A stretch of DNA of 28,514 nt, from positions 1-28,514 of IMG/VR virus record IMGVR_UViG_3300021185_002958; one strand, 5' to 3'. Shown in pieces: positions 6,489 through 15,057 of this stretch (the stretch's first letter is position 1; the number at the start of each line of letters is the position of its first letter). The position numbers and the translations under genes were made by a program. The notes under the pieces were generated by a model. It made no database searches. It was not told where the DNA came from and saw only the letters and a list, made by a program, of their open reading frames with translations. This DNA comes from a virus.

Positions 6489-6818
6489 TTACTGTGTGGT
6501 TATCATTATTAACTCGGCTCGTGCGTAATAACTACCACTTTTCTTTGCCCAATCCATAGCATTATAACCTTCGTCACAAAAATCTGTAAAAGGTTGTGCA
6601 CCTCTTAAACATAATAAATAAACAATATTAGCTTTATCTGCTATAATAGCATGCACTAATAGTGGTTTACCATCAATTTTTTCTGTGGCGTGGATTTGGT
6701 TTACTATTAACATTGAGTTTACTTTGTTGTAATTCCCTTCATTAATAGCGTTTAACAGTTCTGTTTCAATATCATTTGACATATTGAAAAATAACAAGAA
6801 AGATAAAATTAAGTTCAT
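6489..6818 (-). CDS. Ankyrin-repeat-like protein, 109 aa (last gene of the late cluster)
   Basis: Two ankyrin-like units are visible: GKPLLVHAIIADKANIVYLL, followed by CLRGAQPF, and then DEGYNAMDWAKKSG. These have the usual helix-turn-helix and GA/G-x-x-A-x-x-W-A pattern. Ankyrin units bind other proteins, so it may target a host protein. The start at 6818 gives a hydrophobic N-terminus (MNLILSFLLFFN) that could be a poor leader without a clear cleavage site. An internal ATG at 6782 (MSNDIETELL) would give a cytoplasmic 97-aa form, and I cannot decide between them. It is separated from the gene upstream of it by an 81-bp gap holding an inverted repeat. Confidence 0.7.
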   Translation of the reverse strand: MNLILSFLLFFNMSNDIETELLNAINEGNYNKVNSMLIVNQIHATEKIDGKPLLVHAIIADKANIVYLLCLRGAQPFTDFCDEGYNAMDWAKKSGSYYARAELIMITTQ

Positions 6819-6849
6819 TTATAATAATTAAAGTGTTACATTATTATAA
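6819..6849. repeat. AT-rich inverted repeat upstream of the ankyrin-like gene
   Basis: TTATAATAAT (6819-6828) and ATTATTATAA (6840-6849) are perfect 10-bp inverted copies with an 11-base spacer, ending at the start codon of the ankyrin-like gene. It could be a weak terminator of the upstream message, a cruciform, or an operator/promoter element; the rest of the gap (6850-6899) shows nothing I can name. Confidence 0.35.
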
Positions 6850-6899
6850 TCACTTGATTCCCTGTTATTTACACCCTTAAAATCACTTTTGCAGATGTC

Positions 6900-7253
6900 T
6901 TAATTTGTTGATCTTCTTCTTGAGGGGTTGGCAGCTTCTTGGGCTATTAATTTATCAATATGATCTTGAACGTCTTGTTTTGTTATCTTTAATTTTAATG
7001 CAATACCTCCATTCCAAAGGCCTCTAGTCTTTTTATTCTTATCTAAAACGAGTATAGTTGGCACAGACTTAATTTGTTGTTTAAAAGAAGGTGATTGATC
7101 TTCTAAAAATACATATTTTACATTAGCATGTTTAAGCCCACTTAAATCTAAATTATGTCTAGAATTCCATGCACTATTGATGTGTAATACTTCGTATTGT
7201 GCATTTGAAAAATAACCGCACATTAAAGTAAATATAATTAAAAGCTTTTTCAT
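6900..7253 (-). CDS. Exported thioredoxin-fold protein lacking the CxxC
   Basis: This 117-aa protein has a Sec signal peptide at residues 1-18 (MKKLLIIFTLMCGYFSNA, cleaved before QY), typical of Flavobacteria. The mature part looks like a thioredoxin fold. A first strand ends at SAWN, where thioredoxin has WCxxC but here Trp29-Asn-Ser-Arg-His. The strand VKYVFLED comes next, and then the cis-proline motif SVPTILVLD (Pro65). With no Cys in the mature protein it cannot act as a disulfide oxidoreductase; a structural or binding role outside the cytoplasm is more likely. The C-terminus is basic (RRRS). It lies 4 bases from the TM protein gene, in the same transcript. Confidence 0.75.
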   Translation of the reverse strand: MKKLLIIFTLMCGYFSNAQYEVLHINSAWNSRHNLDLSGLKHANVKYVFLEDQSPSFKQQIKSVPTILVLDKNKKTRGLWNGGIALKLKITKQDVQDHIDKLIAQEAANPSRRRSTN

Positions 7254-7257
7254 TTGA

Positions 7258-7539
7258 TTATTTATTTATAATTTCAAACAGTTTATCATCTATTTTATCT
7301 AGCTTATCACTATTATCTTGCACTTTTTCATCAATGTCCATAATAGTCGATCTAACTAGCTCATCTTTTAGATCATATTCTGTTCTACTTACCTCTGGTT
7401 TAGGTAATTCTTTTGCAAGATCTATATCTTTTTGCAAAGTAAAATACATAGCAGCTAAACTCACGGCGCCTGCAACTAGCATTCCGATTGTTTTAAGATC
7501 TAATTGTATCTCTGTGTTTTCTGAAATTTTTTGAGCCAT
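7258..7539 (-). CDS. Single-TM protein with coiled-coil tail (holin- or spanin-like candidate), 93 aa
   Basis: One hydrophobic helix lies at about residues 17-35 (TIGMLVAGAVSLAAMYFTL), after a short polar N-terminus. It is followed by a strongly charged helical tail (SRTEYDLKDELVRSTIMDID, later DKLDKIDDKLFEI) with heptad spacing. It comes after the gp16-like gene, where T7-like phages keep the holin and spanins. Its topology (N-in, one TM, coiled-coil tail) would suit an inner-membrane spanin or a class II holin. It could also be a virion-associated membrane anchor. The membrane segment is clear; the lysis role is inferred from position only. Confidence 0.72.
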   Translation of the reverse strand: MAQKISENTEIQLDLKTIGMLVAGAVSLAAMYFTLQKDIDLAKELPKPEVSRTEYDLKDELVRSTIMDIDEKVQDNSDKLDKIDDKLFEIINK

Positions 7540-7548
7540 TTGTTGTAA

Positions 7549-8214
7549 TTATTTTTTCATTAGAACTTTAGTTGAATTAACTTCAGATCTACCGATGTTT
7601 TTGCTTAAATTATTATTGTTATTATTAAAGTTATTAGGGTTTTCTCTTGGAGTGATTTTAGAATTAAAATTACCAGGGTTTTCTCTTGGAATAAATTTAG
7701 TCCTATTGTTCCAAGTTATATCTTGTCTATTATTATTTATTTTTACTTCGTTTCTTAATCTATCAGCTATTATATTAACTTTATCTTCTTTCACTTTTCT
7801 AATACTACTTCTTCTACCTTTCATTATAGCTACATTATGAGGTTGCTCATACATGTAATATCTTGGCGCCGAGTAATAATAATTAAAATAAGGATAACTA
7901 AAAGCCCAGTCGTACCAAAAGCTATGTCTATTCCAGTACATATCAAAAGAATTAAACGGATTCCAAAATCTAGCAAACGACGCAGACGAATAAAATGAAA
8001 AAGGCTGATTAGATGCAAACTTGGCATAGTTCCATCTAAATGTAAAGCTATTTCTCATCTTCCAATTTAATCTCGTGTAAGATAGTGTGTCTATCTTAAC
8101 GGTAGAAGGAACATCTAACCAAGGACCTGATAATGGTGCTGGTGTTTTTTGTATTCCACAACTAGCAAAGACCGCAAAGGCCATTGCACAAAGTACAATT
8201 TTCCATAATTTCAT
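7549..8214 (-). CDS. Lipoprotein, aromatic-rich with Asn-rich C-terminus, 221 aa
   Basis: A lipoprotein signal (MKLWKIVLCAMAFAVFASC) places the lipidated Cys at residue 19, so the protein is membrane-anchored, probably in the outer membrane. Residues 45-122 are extraordinarily rich in Trp, Phe and Tyr (for example FWYDWAFSYPYFNYYY). Residues 174-199 hold two 13-residue repeats with the core PRENPxNFN, then a run of Asn. I know no family. Being next to a one-TM protein, it may be the outer partner of a spanin-like pair, a superinfection-exclusion factor, or a cell-surface modifier. Its start overlaps the stop of the 73-aa gene by four bases (ATGA). Confidence 0.78.
   Translation of the reverse strand: MKLWKIVLCAMAFAVFASCGIQKTPAPLSGPWLDVPSTVKIDTLSYTRLNWKMRNSFTFRWNYAKFASNQPFSFYSSASFARFWNPFNSFDMYWNRHSFWYDWAFSYPYFNYYYSAPRYYMYEQPHNVAIMKGRRSSIRKVKEDKVNIIADRLRNEVKINNNRQDITWNNRTKFIPRENPGNFNSKITPRENPNNFNNNNNNLSKNIGRSEVNSTKVLMKK
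7618..7695 (-). repeat. Two tandem 13-codon repeats in the lipoprotein gene
   Basis: The encoded units FIPRENPGNFNSK and ITPRENPNNFNNN lie directly in tandem; the DNA copies share the block GGGTTTTCTCTTGGA (plus-strand reading). The following Asn-rich stretch (AAT/AAC codons) suggests growth by slippage. Confidence 0.6.
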
Positions 8215-8432
8215 GATTTTTTAATTGATCTAATTTCTTTTCTTTTATTTTTTCTAACTCTTTTGTTTATTTTTCTATAAGCTTTGTTATTTGTTTCTGT
8301 AATTTTACCTTCATTAAACAATTGATCAGTAGCTTCTTCTCTTCTTTTTTGCTCATCTGTAGAATCAGGTGTTCCACCAAATCTAGATTTTTTTTTACCA
8401 TTAAGAAATGGTGAGTTCATATGAAATGCCAT
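8211..8432 (-). CDS. Small basic protein, 73 aa
   Basis: This is a highly basic, polar protein: MAFHMNSPFLNGKKKSRFGG at the start, KRVRKNKRKEIRSIKKS at the end. It has no Cys cluster, signal peptide or TM segment. It follows the giant virion protein gene with one base between and overlaps the lipoprotein gene by four bases, so it is surely in the same message. Short basic proteins with a G-K-K-K-S-R-F-G-G start are seen near tail genes in other phages, possibly as minor virion parts, but I cannot assign a function. Confidence 0.62.
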   Translation of the reverse strand: MAFHMNSPFLNGKKKSRFGGTPDSTDEQKRREEATDQLFNEGKITETNNKAYRKINKRVRKNKRKEIRSIKKS

Positions 8433-8433
8433 A

Positions 8434-11400
8434 TTATTTATTTGTTAGTTCGATTATTTTATTAACTCTATCATCTTCGTATTTAAGCTCTTTTATTTCT
8501 TTTTTAGTTAAACCTAGGTTTATTAAAGACTTTACTTGATCCGATTTATTAGTATCAACTATAGAGTCTCTACGTTTCATCTGTTTTATCTCTTCTTTAG
8601 TTTTACCTTTATACTTTTCAAGTTCTTTTAATCTTTTTCTTTCAGCTCTGTCATCTATAACTTTTTGCTTTCTAGCTTTTTCTTTAGCTTCTTTTGATTC
8701 TATCTTGACAAGATCTCTTTCTTCATTTTTAGTATTAACATCCCAAGTTCTATAACCTAAAGCTAAAGCTACTCTTTGAAAAGTAGTGTTTCTAGCATCT
8801 AACATTTCAACAATTCTGTCGATTTCTACTACAGCTCTTTCAAGTGGTAGGTTAGTTATTGCTTCTGTGAGCGATGCTATAACTTGATATGAAGGGCTGA
8901 GATTTACTCTACCTTTTAAAGTTACATCCCAACCTTGCTCTTTTACTACTTCTTCATTATAATCTTTAGCTTTTATAGCATTATTTATTTTTCTAAGTTT
9001 AGAACCAACCGGTGGGCTTAAGTTTAATATTTCTAATAATGTGTTTCTATGATCTTTGCCAAAAGCATCTTTCTTTTCTTCTCTATAATATGTGAGAGCG
9101 GTATTTTTCAATGTAGATACAATAGCTCCATAAACACCTGAACCTCTAAGCATAGTGTCTACCATACTGTTAAGTATTCTTTCTTCTTTTTTATCAAACT
9201 CTTTACTTTTCTTTTCTTCATCTTCTTCGTTATCAAAACCTGGTATCAAAGCAAATGCAGCATTTTGTAATGTAGCAAATATCATACCTTGAACAGCACC
9301 ATAATATATCATTTTAGATACATTTGTTTTTTGATCACCTCTATTGTTAATAAAATCTCTAGCTGATTTATTAAATATTCTAGTAACCTGAGCGGGTGTA
9401 TTTTGAAACGCTAATATTAATCTACCAAGTGGACTAGCTTGCTGCTGAGATATTAACATAGGATCTGCTGATTGCTGAGCAACATCAGAAGCTTCTGCAA
9501 AATCTTCAAATGCTTGTTGTTCAGCTGCTTTTTGATCTAAACCTTGATTTTTTAATGTGTTTATTCTATTTCTATAAAATGTAGCACCACCTGATGCAAT
9601 AGCAAAACTATCTGCCATCTGAGTTGGTGTAAAACCTATTTTAAGTAAATAACTTAATATTGCCTGTGGTTTATTTTTAGCACCAATAGCTGCGTTAGCA
9701 AGCTCAGCCTCGTTAACATCTTTTCTAAGACCAGATCTTCTTTGTTTTAACTTAGGCGAGTTCCATAGTGTAGCAAAGTCTGACCAGTACTGTTTTTGAT
9801 TACCAAAAGCTAAAGCGGCTTTATAAGGATTATTATCTGACCAATTTAAAAAGTTAACTGATGATATAGTTTGTAATAAAGCAGATTTAACGTTCATAAA
9901 CATTATTGCTCCAACAGAATTGTTAACCCAATTATTAAATTGATTTGTTAATTTATTAGTTCCAGAAGGTCTATTAGTACCGTTTTTCATACGGTATAAA
10001 GAATCTTCCATTGCTTCTCTCCAATTAGTTCCTAAAGCAACTTCCATTTTATTTAAGTTTTCTTTAGAAAATATTACATCAGCATTTTCTATAAAGCTAG
10101 CTAAATATTGTTTTCTACCAACCTTGTTTGTTAAATTGTTTAAATCAGATATTAAACTTTCAGAATCCCAATAAGCACTAGGTTCGATCCATTTATCTCT
10201 TTTACTTATTTCTAAAGCAGCTTGATTAAACAGTTTTAATTCAGGATCTTTATTAACTATATCGTTTAATTTTTTAATATCACGTTTAGATAAACCAGGT
10301 ATTTCAAAACCACCTTCTGTCCATAGATTTACTCTTAAAGCTTGATCAAAAGTAAATTCTGTGTCTGGTGCAATTTTACCTAATTTTTTAGCTACAACAG
10401 GAAACTTTTTAAGCAAAGAAGAATAATCGTTTTTTAAAGCCTGTCTGTAATTATCTATTTCAGCAATACCTTTTTGATAAGGTTTTATTAAATTATCTTG
10501 CACCCATTTTTGTTGTTGCTCACCTTTTTTACCTTTACTATATAAGTCATACATTAAACCACTAAAGTCTTGAGCGCTTGCAGGTATTAGTTTAAAACTT
10601 TTTAATCCAGCACCACGTCTTTTAGCTACAATATCAGAAAATTTATATCTAGCTTTGATACCTTTAGTATCTTCAATCATTTTATTTATGTCTTTATCTA
10701 AAACAACCGGATCAGTTACGGTGGGTATAGAATTAGGATTGTTTTTAACAAATTGCTCTCCTTTGTTTAAAACTGTAGAAGCTTTTTTAGCAGCTTCTCC
10801 CAGCTCTTGAACTTGTTTTTTATACTCATTTTGTGCGGTATCTGTTAAAAAATCTGTTTTAGTTCCAGGAACATATATAGATTCTACTATGTTTTTAGCT
10901 AAACCTCTTGTTAATCTTTCAGCACCTAGTCTAGATGTTTTAGAAAAAGTTGTATCAATAGGATCAAAAAGCTGTGTTTTATCTCCAAATATTTGAGTAT
11001 GACCAGACAATATATTTTTTAATTCTAAAGATGTAGAGTTAGGCGAAACTATCCAACCTAGTATTTCAGACATAGTTTGAGAATTAGACTGTAAATGTTC
11101 TCCTTTGAAAGTAGATAAATCAATTTTTCCAGCCTTAATCTCAACACCACCTATATCGGTAAACGCTCTAAAACCAGCAGTAACATTAGTTTGGGCTTGT
11201 AAAGCGTTAATAACATAATCTAAACTTAAGCTTCCATTTAAATAACCATCTTTTAAAATACTAGCATTTAATTCAGCAAATTTTAAATTATTCAAACCAA
11301 CTGATGGGTCATATATTTTATCAATAGCAGCTTTTTTTTGAGCAACAGTTTGTGCATCAGTTTTACCTGCTAATATGTTTTTTATTTTAGTAAGCAAAGG

Positions 11401-14400
11401 CGATAAATTAGTTGCTTTTGAATTAAGTGGTTGAACTTTAGACATGTCTATACTATTCCATATAGCAGCCGTCTTTTTACTCCAAGTTCCATCAGCTATT
11501 AATTGATCTGCAGATTTTAAGTTTAAATTATCAAACTTATTTTTATATCTACCTGGTTTACCTTTATCTGGACCTGTTAATTTTTTTCCAGCTATATCAA
11601 AATTTCTTTTATGCGTTCCAACTATATCTGTATATGGTTTACCTTTTATTCCTAAAGCTTTATGCGCTTCTGCTGGTATTGCTTCTGCAAATTTTACAGC
11701 ATCAACAACTAACTTATCAGCAACTTTTGTATCAATACGGCTTGGACTATTTTTTGTTTTAGCATAATAAATTTTAGAATTGTCTAAAGCTTTGTTAACT
11801 AATTCGTTTTTTAATTTTTTAGCCTCTGCCTTAAAATTTGCTTGATCTTGTTTTTTATCATAGTTTTCTAAGCTTTCAGTTAAAGCTTCTTTTATTTTAT
11901 CTATCGTTGCATCATCAAGCTTGTTTATTTCACCTACAGATTCTTTTACTTCATCAATAATTATATCAGCTTCTATAGTAGAAACTTTTCCAGCTAAATA
12001 TTTTTTTAAACTTTTATAAGCTGCTTCAACAGCTTTTTTAACATTAGAAGTTGTTTTTAAAACTTTTTTAAATGTTTTTGCAAATATAATTAAACCATCA
12101 ATAACTATTTTAGGATTGTTTAATCCTAAAACATTTTTGTATTTATCGCTTTGCGTCTGTAAATCAGCTATTTGTCTATCAATAGCTTCTAATAATTTAG
12201 GTATAGTATCTTTAGGCGTTTCTTTACCTTGTAACTCTTGCCTTTCTATAAATTCTTTTTGTACTTTAGGATCGGCTAAAACCTCTGCGGTAGCATCTAA
12301 AGCTAATTCTTGAGCTATTACATCTGCTAACGTTTTAACTCTAGCTCTATTAGTTGTATTTTTACCTGTAGTATAAAAATCTATTAATTCTTGTTTGGTA
12401 GGTGTTGTATATTCAAACACACCTTCACCAACTTTAGTTTTAGCTCTACCAACTTGCTTAGGTTTAAATAAAGAAGCTAATTGTTTATTTTTAACACTAT
12501 TAGGTATCGCAGCTATTATATCATTAAAATTAGTATCTAAAAATGTTACCAACCTACCAGCGTCTTTTAATCCACCCATTTCAGCTAATACTTTTTCACC
12601 AAACTTTAATCTGTTAGCTTCATTAACTTTTTGTCTAAACTTTTTTTCTGTAACACCAGGTAATCTTGTTTTTAATGTTTCAGTTACACCTACTTGAGCT
12701 TCTTCAGTTGTTATACCTGCAATATCTCTTAATTTAGTTACTGATGCTTTTTGTTCTGCTGTTCTAGGGCTTATATCTAAATCTTCTTGTATTTGTACAT
12801 TTACATCTGTTCCATCGGTAACACCTTTTGCTTCTGTAACATCTGTTTCAAAAACCTGTTTAGTTGCAGCTTCACCTTTTTTAAACACATTGCCAACCTT
12901 ATTGTTAATTTGAGACATTATCCAACCGTTCAAACTGTTGTTAACCTCTGGATTAAAGTTTCTTATATGTGGTATTAATTCAGCAACTACACCACTAACA
13001 AAATCAGGTTTTGAAAACCCAGGTGGTTTTTCTACAGGTATTTTGCTTTCTATTAAACCAGTTAGCATATCGTTATTATATATCTCAGTAATAACCTCAT
13101 CAGCTTTACCACCTTCCCATTCAGCTTTAGTTACCTCATAATTACCATCTTCATTTTTTTGGCCAGCTAAGTTATCTATTTCTTGACCTTTTTTACCTTG
13201 AGCTTCTTTAGTTACACTTTTTTGTGTTTCTTGTTCGCCTACATTTTTTAACTCTTCATTGATTTCATTAACTCTTTCAGATTGTTTACCTGTTAAGCTT
13301 TCATCATTAACTTGATTTATAGTTAATTCAAGATTTTTCTTTTCTTTTAACAATTCTACAGTTAAACCTTGTTGTGTTTTAGATAAACCTAACGGCTTTA
13401 TTTGATTTACAACAGCTTTTGTTTCTCTAAAACTAGTTTGAATATTTTTAGCTTCTTCAGGTGTAATTATTTTTCTTCTTATTTTGTTTTCTAATTCAAA
13501 ATTAAGAGTTTTCTCCGCATTAGGTATTTGACTAACGTCTATCTGAGTTTGATCTGTTTTGACATCAGGTTTAAAAGCATCAGACATACTAGCAAAACCA
13601 TTTGCTTTTACAGAATTTCTGACTTTAAGGTTAGTGCTAAGTTGATTTAAATTTAGCAAAGTTCCACCAACACTTATAGGTGCTTTTGTACCTAATCCAG
13701 CAAATGATTCTAAAAATATTTCTTGTCTACTTAAAGCTTGACCAGCAGCTTTTTGACCTAAATATTCACCTACACCTTCACCAACCATTTCTACACTACC
13801 ACCAGCTGCAGCAGCCACTTTTGCACTTTTACCTGCTTTCACTAAAGCTGTAGTTGTTTTAGCAGCAGCTCCTCCTGATAAAGCACTAACAGCACCAATA
13901 ACTTGACCTCTTCTTTCTGATTTTTTTTGTATATCTTTTAGTTTTTCTGGATCGTTTAAAACTTTTCTAAGATCTTCTACTGTTATTTTAGAAACATCTT
14001 CAATACCTGTTGCATCTATCAATAATTCATCAAACGTAATTCCTTTTTCTAAAGTTGAACCTATTCCGTAAAACATTCCACTCATTGCTCCGGTAGCTGT
14101 ACCTATACCTGGCACAACACTTCCTGCCGCACCTCCACTAACAACACCTCCAAAAGCGTTATTTCTAACTGTTTGAGATTGAGTAACGGCACCCGCGTTC
14201 AAAGCTATAGACTCTACACCAGCCTGTACAATGTAACCTGGGTTTTGGATAGCACATAATCCTAAGCTTAAAAAACCATCACCATTTTTTTCTACACATT
14301 TTTGGAAAGCTTTAGCCTCATCTGAATCTTGGTTTGAAGCTATTAATTCTTTTTTATCTTCAAGAAATTTTTGTAAAATTTTATCTTCAGTTTCATTACC

Positions 14401-15048
14401 TTGCTCAAATATTTGTAATGAAGTTTCTAAGTTTTCAGGTTGAGCATAACCTTTGTCTACAGATCTATATATATCAGATATAACATTAGTAACTATATTT
14501 TTACCAGCTAAATTTTCTAATATTGTAGCATCTTCACCTGATGCATCTTGAGCTGCTAGAGTTTTTAATCTATATGACTCATGCCAAATATCCATTGTGC
14601 TTGGCTTATAATCAGGATTATCTTTATTTTTATCTAAAGCTAGCTGCAAACCTAGTTGTGAAAAAATAGCATCTTCTTCCTCACTAACTTTTAAAGGATC
14701 ATTAGTAGACATATTTTGACCTAAAGATTTTAAAAATTCAGGATTAAAATATTCGTCAGAATCTTCGTCAGCATAAGTTTCTGGTGATATTTTTATGTTT
14801 TTTAAATTATTTAATTTATCTGCTTCAGAATAGCTTTCAGATATTTTATCAATTGTTTTTAAACCAAGATCAATTATATTTGCAGCTTCTTTTACCTTAT
14901 CAATACCTTTTTCTACAATACCTTTTTCAGACTTAAACTCTTTAGCTTTTTCATTTGCCTCAGATAAATCTGGTAAATTTTTTTGAACACATTCTTCAAA
15001 TTGTTTTTGAGTCCAATTATTTTGTATTCTTTTTTCTTCGCAATTCAT
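8434..15048 (-). CDS. Giant internal virion / DNA-ejection protein (T7 gp16 position), 2204 aa
   Basis: This gene takes up almost a quarter of the window. By order it is the counterpart of T7 gp16, an internal core protein that is ejected and helps carry DNA across the envelope. Gly/Ala-rich hydrophobic stretches at about residues 282-330 (GGVVSGGAAGS, GMFYGIG) and 382-460 could enter membranes. Residues 660-725 resemble sigma-factor region 2 weakly (see findings). The part from about 1470 to 1980 (IPGLSKRDIKKL, WVNNSVGAIMFMN, QTISSVNFLNW, LILAFQNTP) looks like a module I associate with very large proteins of marine phages. The last 100 residues are a highly charged coiled coil. No lysozyme or transglycosylase motif was found. 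The virion role is inferred from order and size; T7 gp16 is 1318 aa. Confidence 0.78.
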   Translation of the reverse strand: MNCEEKRIQNNWTQKQFEECVQKNLPDLSEANEKAKEFKSEKGIVEKGIDKVKEAANIIDLGLKTIDKISESYSEADKLNNLKNIKISPETYADEDSDEYFNPEFLKSLGQNMSTNDPLKVSEEEDAIFSQLGLQLALDKNKDNPDYKPSTMDIWHESYRLKTLAAQDASGEDATILENLAGKNIVTNVISDIYRSVDKGYAQPENLETSLQIFEQGNETEDKILQKFLEDKKELIASNQDSDEAKAFQKCVEKNGDGFLSLGLCAIQNPGYIVQAGVESIALNAGAVTQSQTVRNNAFGGVVSGGAAGSVVPGIGTATGAMSGMFYGIGSTLEKGITFDELLIDATGIEDVSKITVEDLRKVLNDPEKLKDIQKKSERRGQVIGAVSALSGGAAAKTTTALVKAGKSAKVAAAAGGSVEMVGEGVGEYLGQKAAGQALSRQEIFLESFAGLGTKAPISVGGTLLNLNQLSTNLKVRNSVKANGFASMSDAFKPDVKTDQTQIDVSQIPNAEKTLNFELENKIRRKIITPEEAKNIQTSFRETKAVVNQIKPLGLSKTQQGLTVELLKEKKNLELTINQVNDESLTGKQSERVNEINEELKNVGEQETQKSVTKEAQGKKGQEIDNLAGQKNEDGNYEVTKAEWEGGKADEVITEIYNNDMLTGLIESKIPVEKPPGFSKPDFVSGVVAELIPHIRNFNPEVNNSLNGWIMSQINNKVGNVFKKGEAATKQVFETDVTEAKGVTDGTDVNVQIQEDLDISPRTAEQKASVTKLRDIAGITTEEAQVGVTETLKTRLPGVTEKKFRQKVNEANRLKFGEKVLAEMGGLKDAGRLVTFLDTNFNDIIAAIPNSVKNKQLASLFKPKQVGRAKTKVGEGVFEYTTPTKQELIDFYTTGKNTTNRARVKTLADVIAQELALDATAEVLADPKVQKEFIERQELQGKETPKDTIPKLLEAIDRQIADLQTQSDKYKNVLGLNNPKIVIDGLIIFAKTFKKVLKTTSNVKKAVEAAYKSLKKYLAGKVSTIEADIIIDEVKESVGEINKLDDATIDKIKEALTESLENYDKKQDQANFKAEAKKLKNELVNKALDNSKIYYAKTKNSPSRIDTKVADKLVVDAVKFAEAIPAEAHKALGIKGKPYTDIVGTHKRNFDIAGKKLTGPDKGKPGRYKNKFDNLNLKSADQLIADGTWSKKTAAIWNSIDMSKVQPLNSKATNLSPLLTKIKNILAGKTDAQTVAQKKAAIDKIYDPSVGLNNLKFAELNASILKDGYLNGSLSLDYVINALQAQTNVTAGFRAFTDIGGVEIKAGKIDLSTFKGEHLQSNSQTMSEILGWIVSPNSTSLELKNILSGHTQIFGDKTQLFDPIDTTFSKTSRLGAERLTRGLAKNIVESIYVPGTKTDFLTDTAQNEYKKQVQELGEAAKKASTVLNKGEQFVKNNPNSIPTVTDPVVLDKDINKMIEDTKGIKARYKFSDIVAKRRGAGLKSFKLIPASAQDFSGLMYDLYSKGKKGEQQQKWVQDNLIKPYQKGIAEIDNYRQALKNDYSSLLKKFPVVAKKLGKIAPDTEFTFDQALRVNLWTEGGFEIPGLSKRDIKKLNDIVNKDPELKLFNQAALEISKRDKWIEPSAYWDSESLISDLNNLTNKVGRKQYLASFIENADVIFSKENLNKMEVALGTNWREAMEDSLYRMKNGTNRPSGTNKLTNQFNNWVNNSVGAIMFMNVKSALLQTISSVNFLNWSDNNPYKAALAFGNQKQYWSDFATLWNSPKLKQRRSGLRKDVNEAELANAAIGAKNKPQAILSYLLKIGFTPTQMADSFAIASGGATFYRNRINTLKNQGLDQKAAEQQAFEDFAEASDVAQQSADPMLISQQQASPLGRLILAFQNTPAQVTRIFNKSARDFINNRGDQKTNVSKMIYYGAVQGMIFATLQNAAFALIPGFDNEEDEEKKSKEFDKKEERILNSMVDTMLRGSGVYGAIVSTLKNTALTYYREEKKDAFGKDHRNTLLEILNLSPPVGSKLRKINNAIKAKDYNEEVVKEQGWDVTLKGRVNLSPSYQVIASLTEAITNLPLERAVVEIDRIVEMLDARNTTFQRVALALGYRTWDVNTKNEERDLVKIESKEAKEKARKQKVIDDRAERKRLKELEKYKGKTKEEIKQMKRRDSIVDTNKSDQVKSLINLGLTKKEIKELKYEDDRVNKIIELTNK

Positions 15049-15057
15049 ATATTAGAT

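Noticed and set aside
7258-7539. Naming the TM protein firmly as holin
   Set aside because: A single TM and position are not enough; spanin or anchor roles are equally possible.
12116-13141. Plus-strand open frames opposite the giant virion gene
   Set aside because: They are antisense to a long, coherent coding frame; their composition (Ser/Phe/Leu-rich) is what reverse complements of Lys/Glu-rich coding give.
8434-15048. Lysozyme or transglycosylase domain in the giant protein
   Set aside because: I searched by eye for Glu-based SLT/lysozyme patterns and found none that I could defend.
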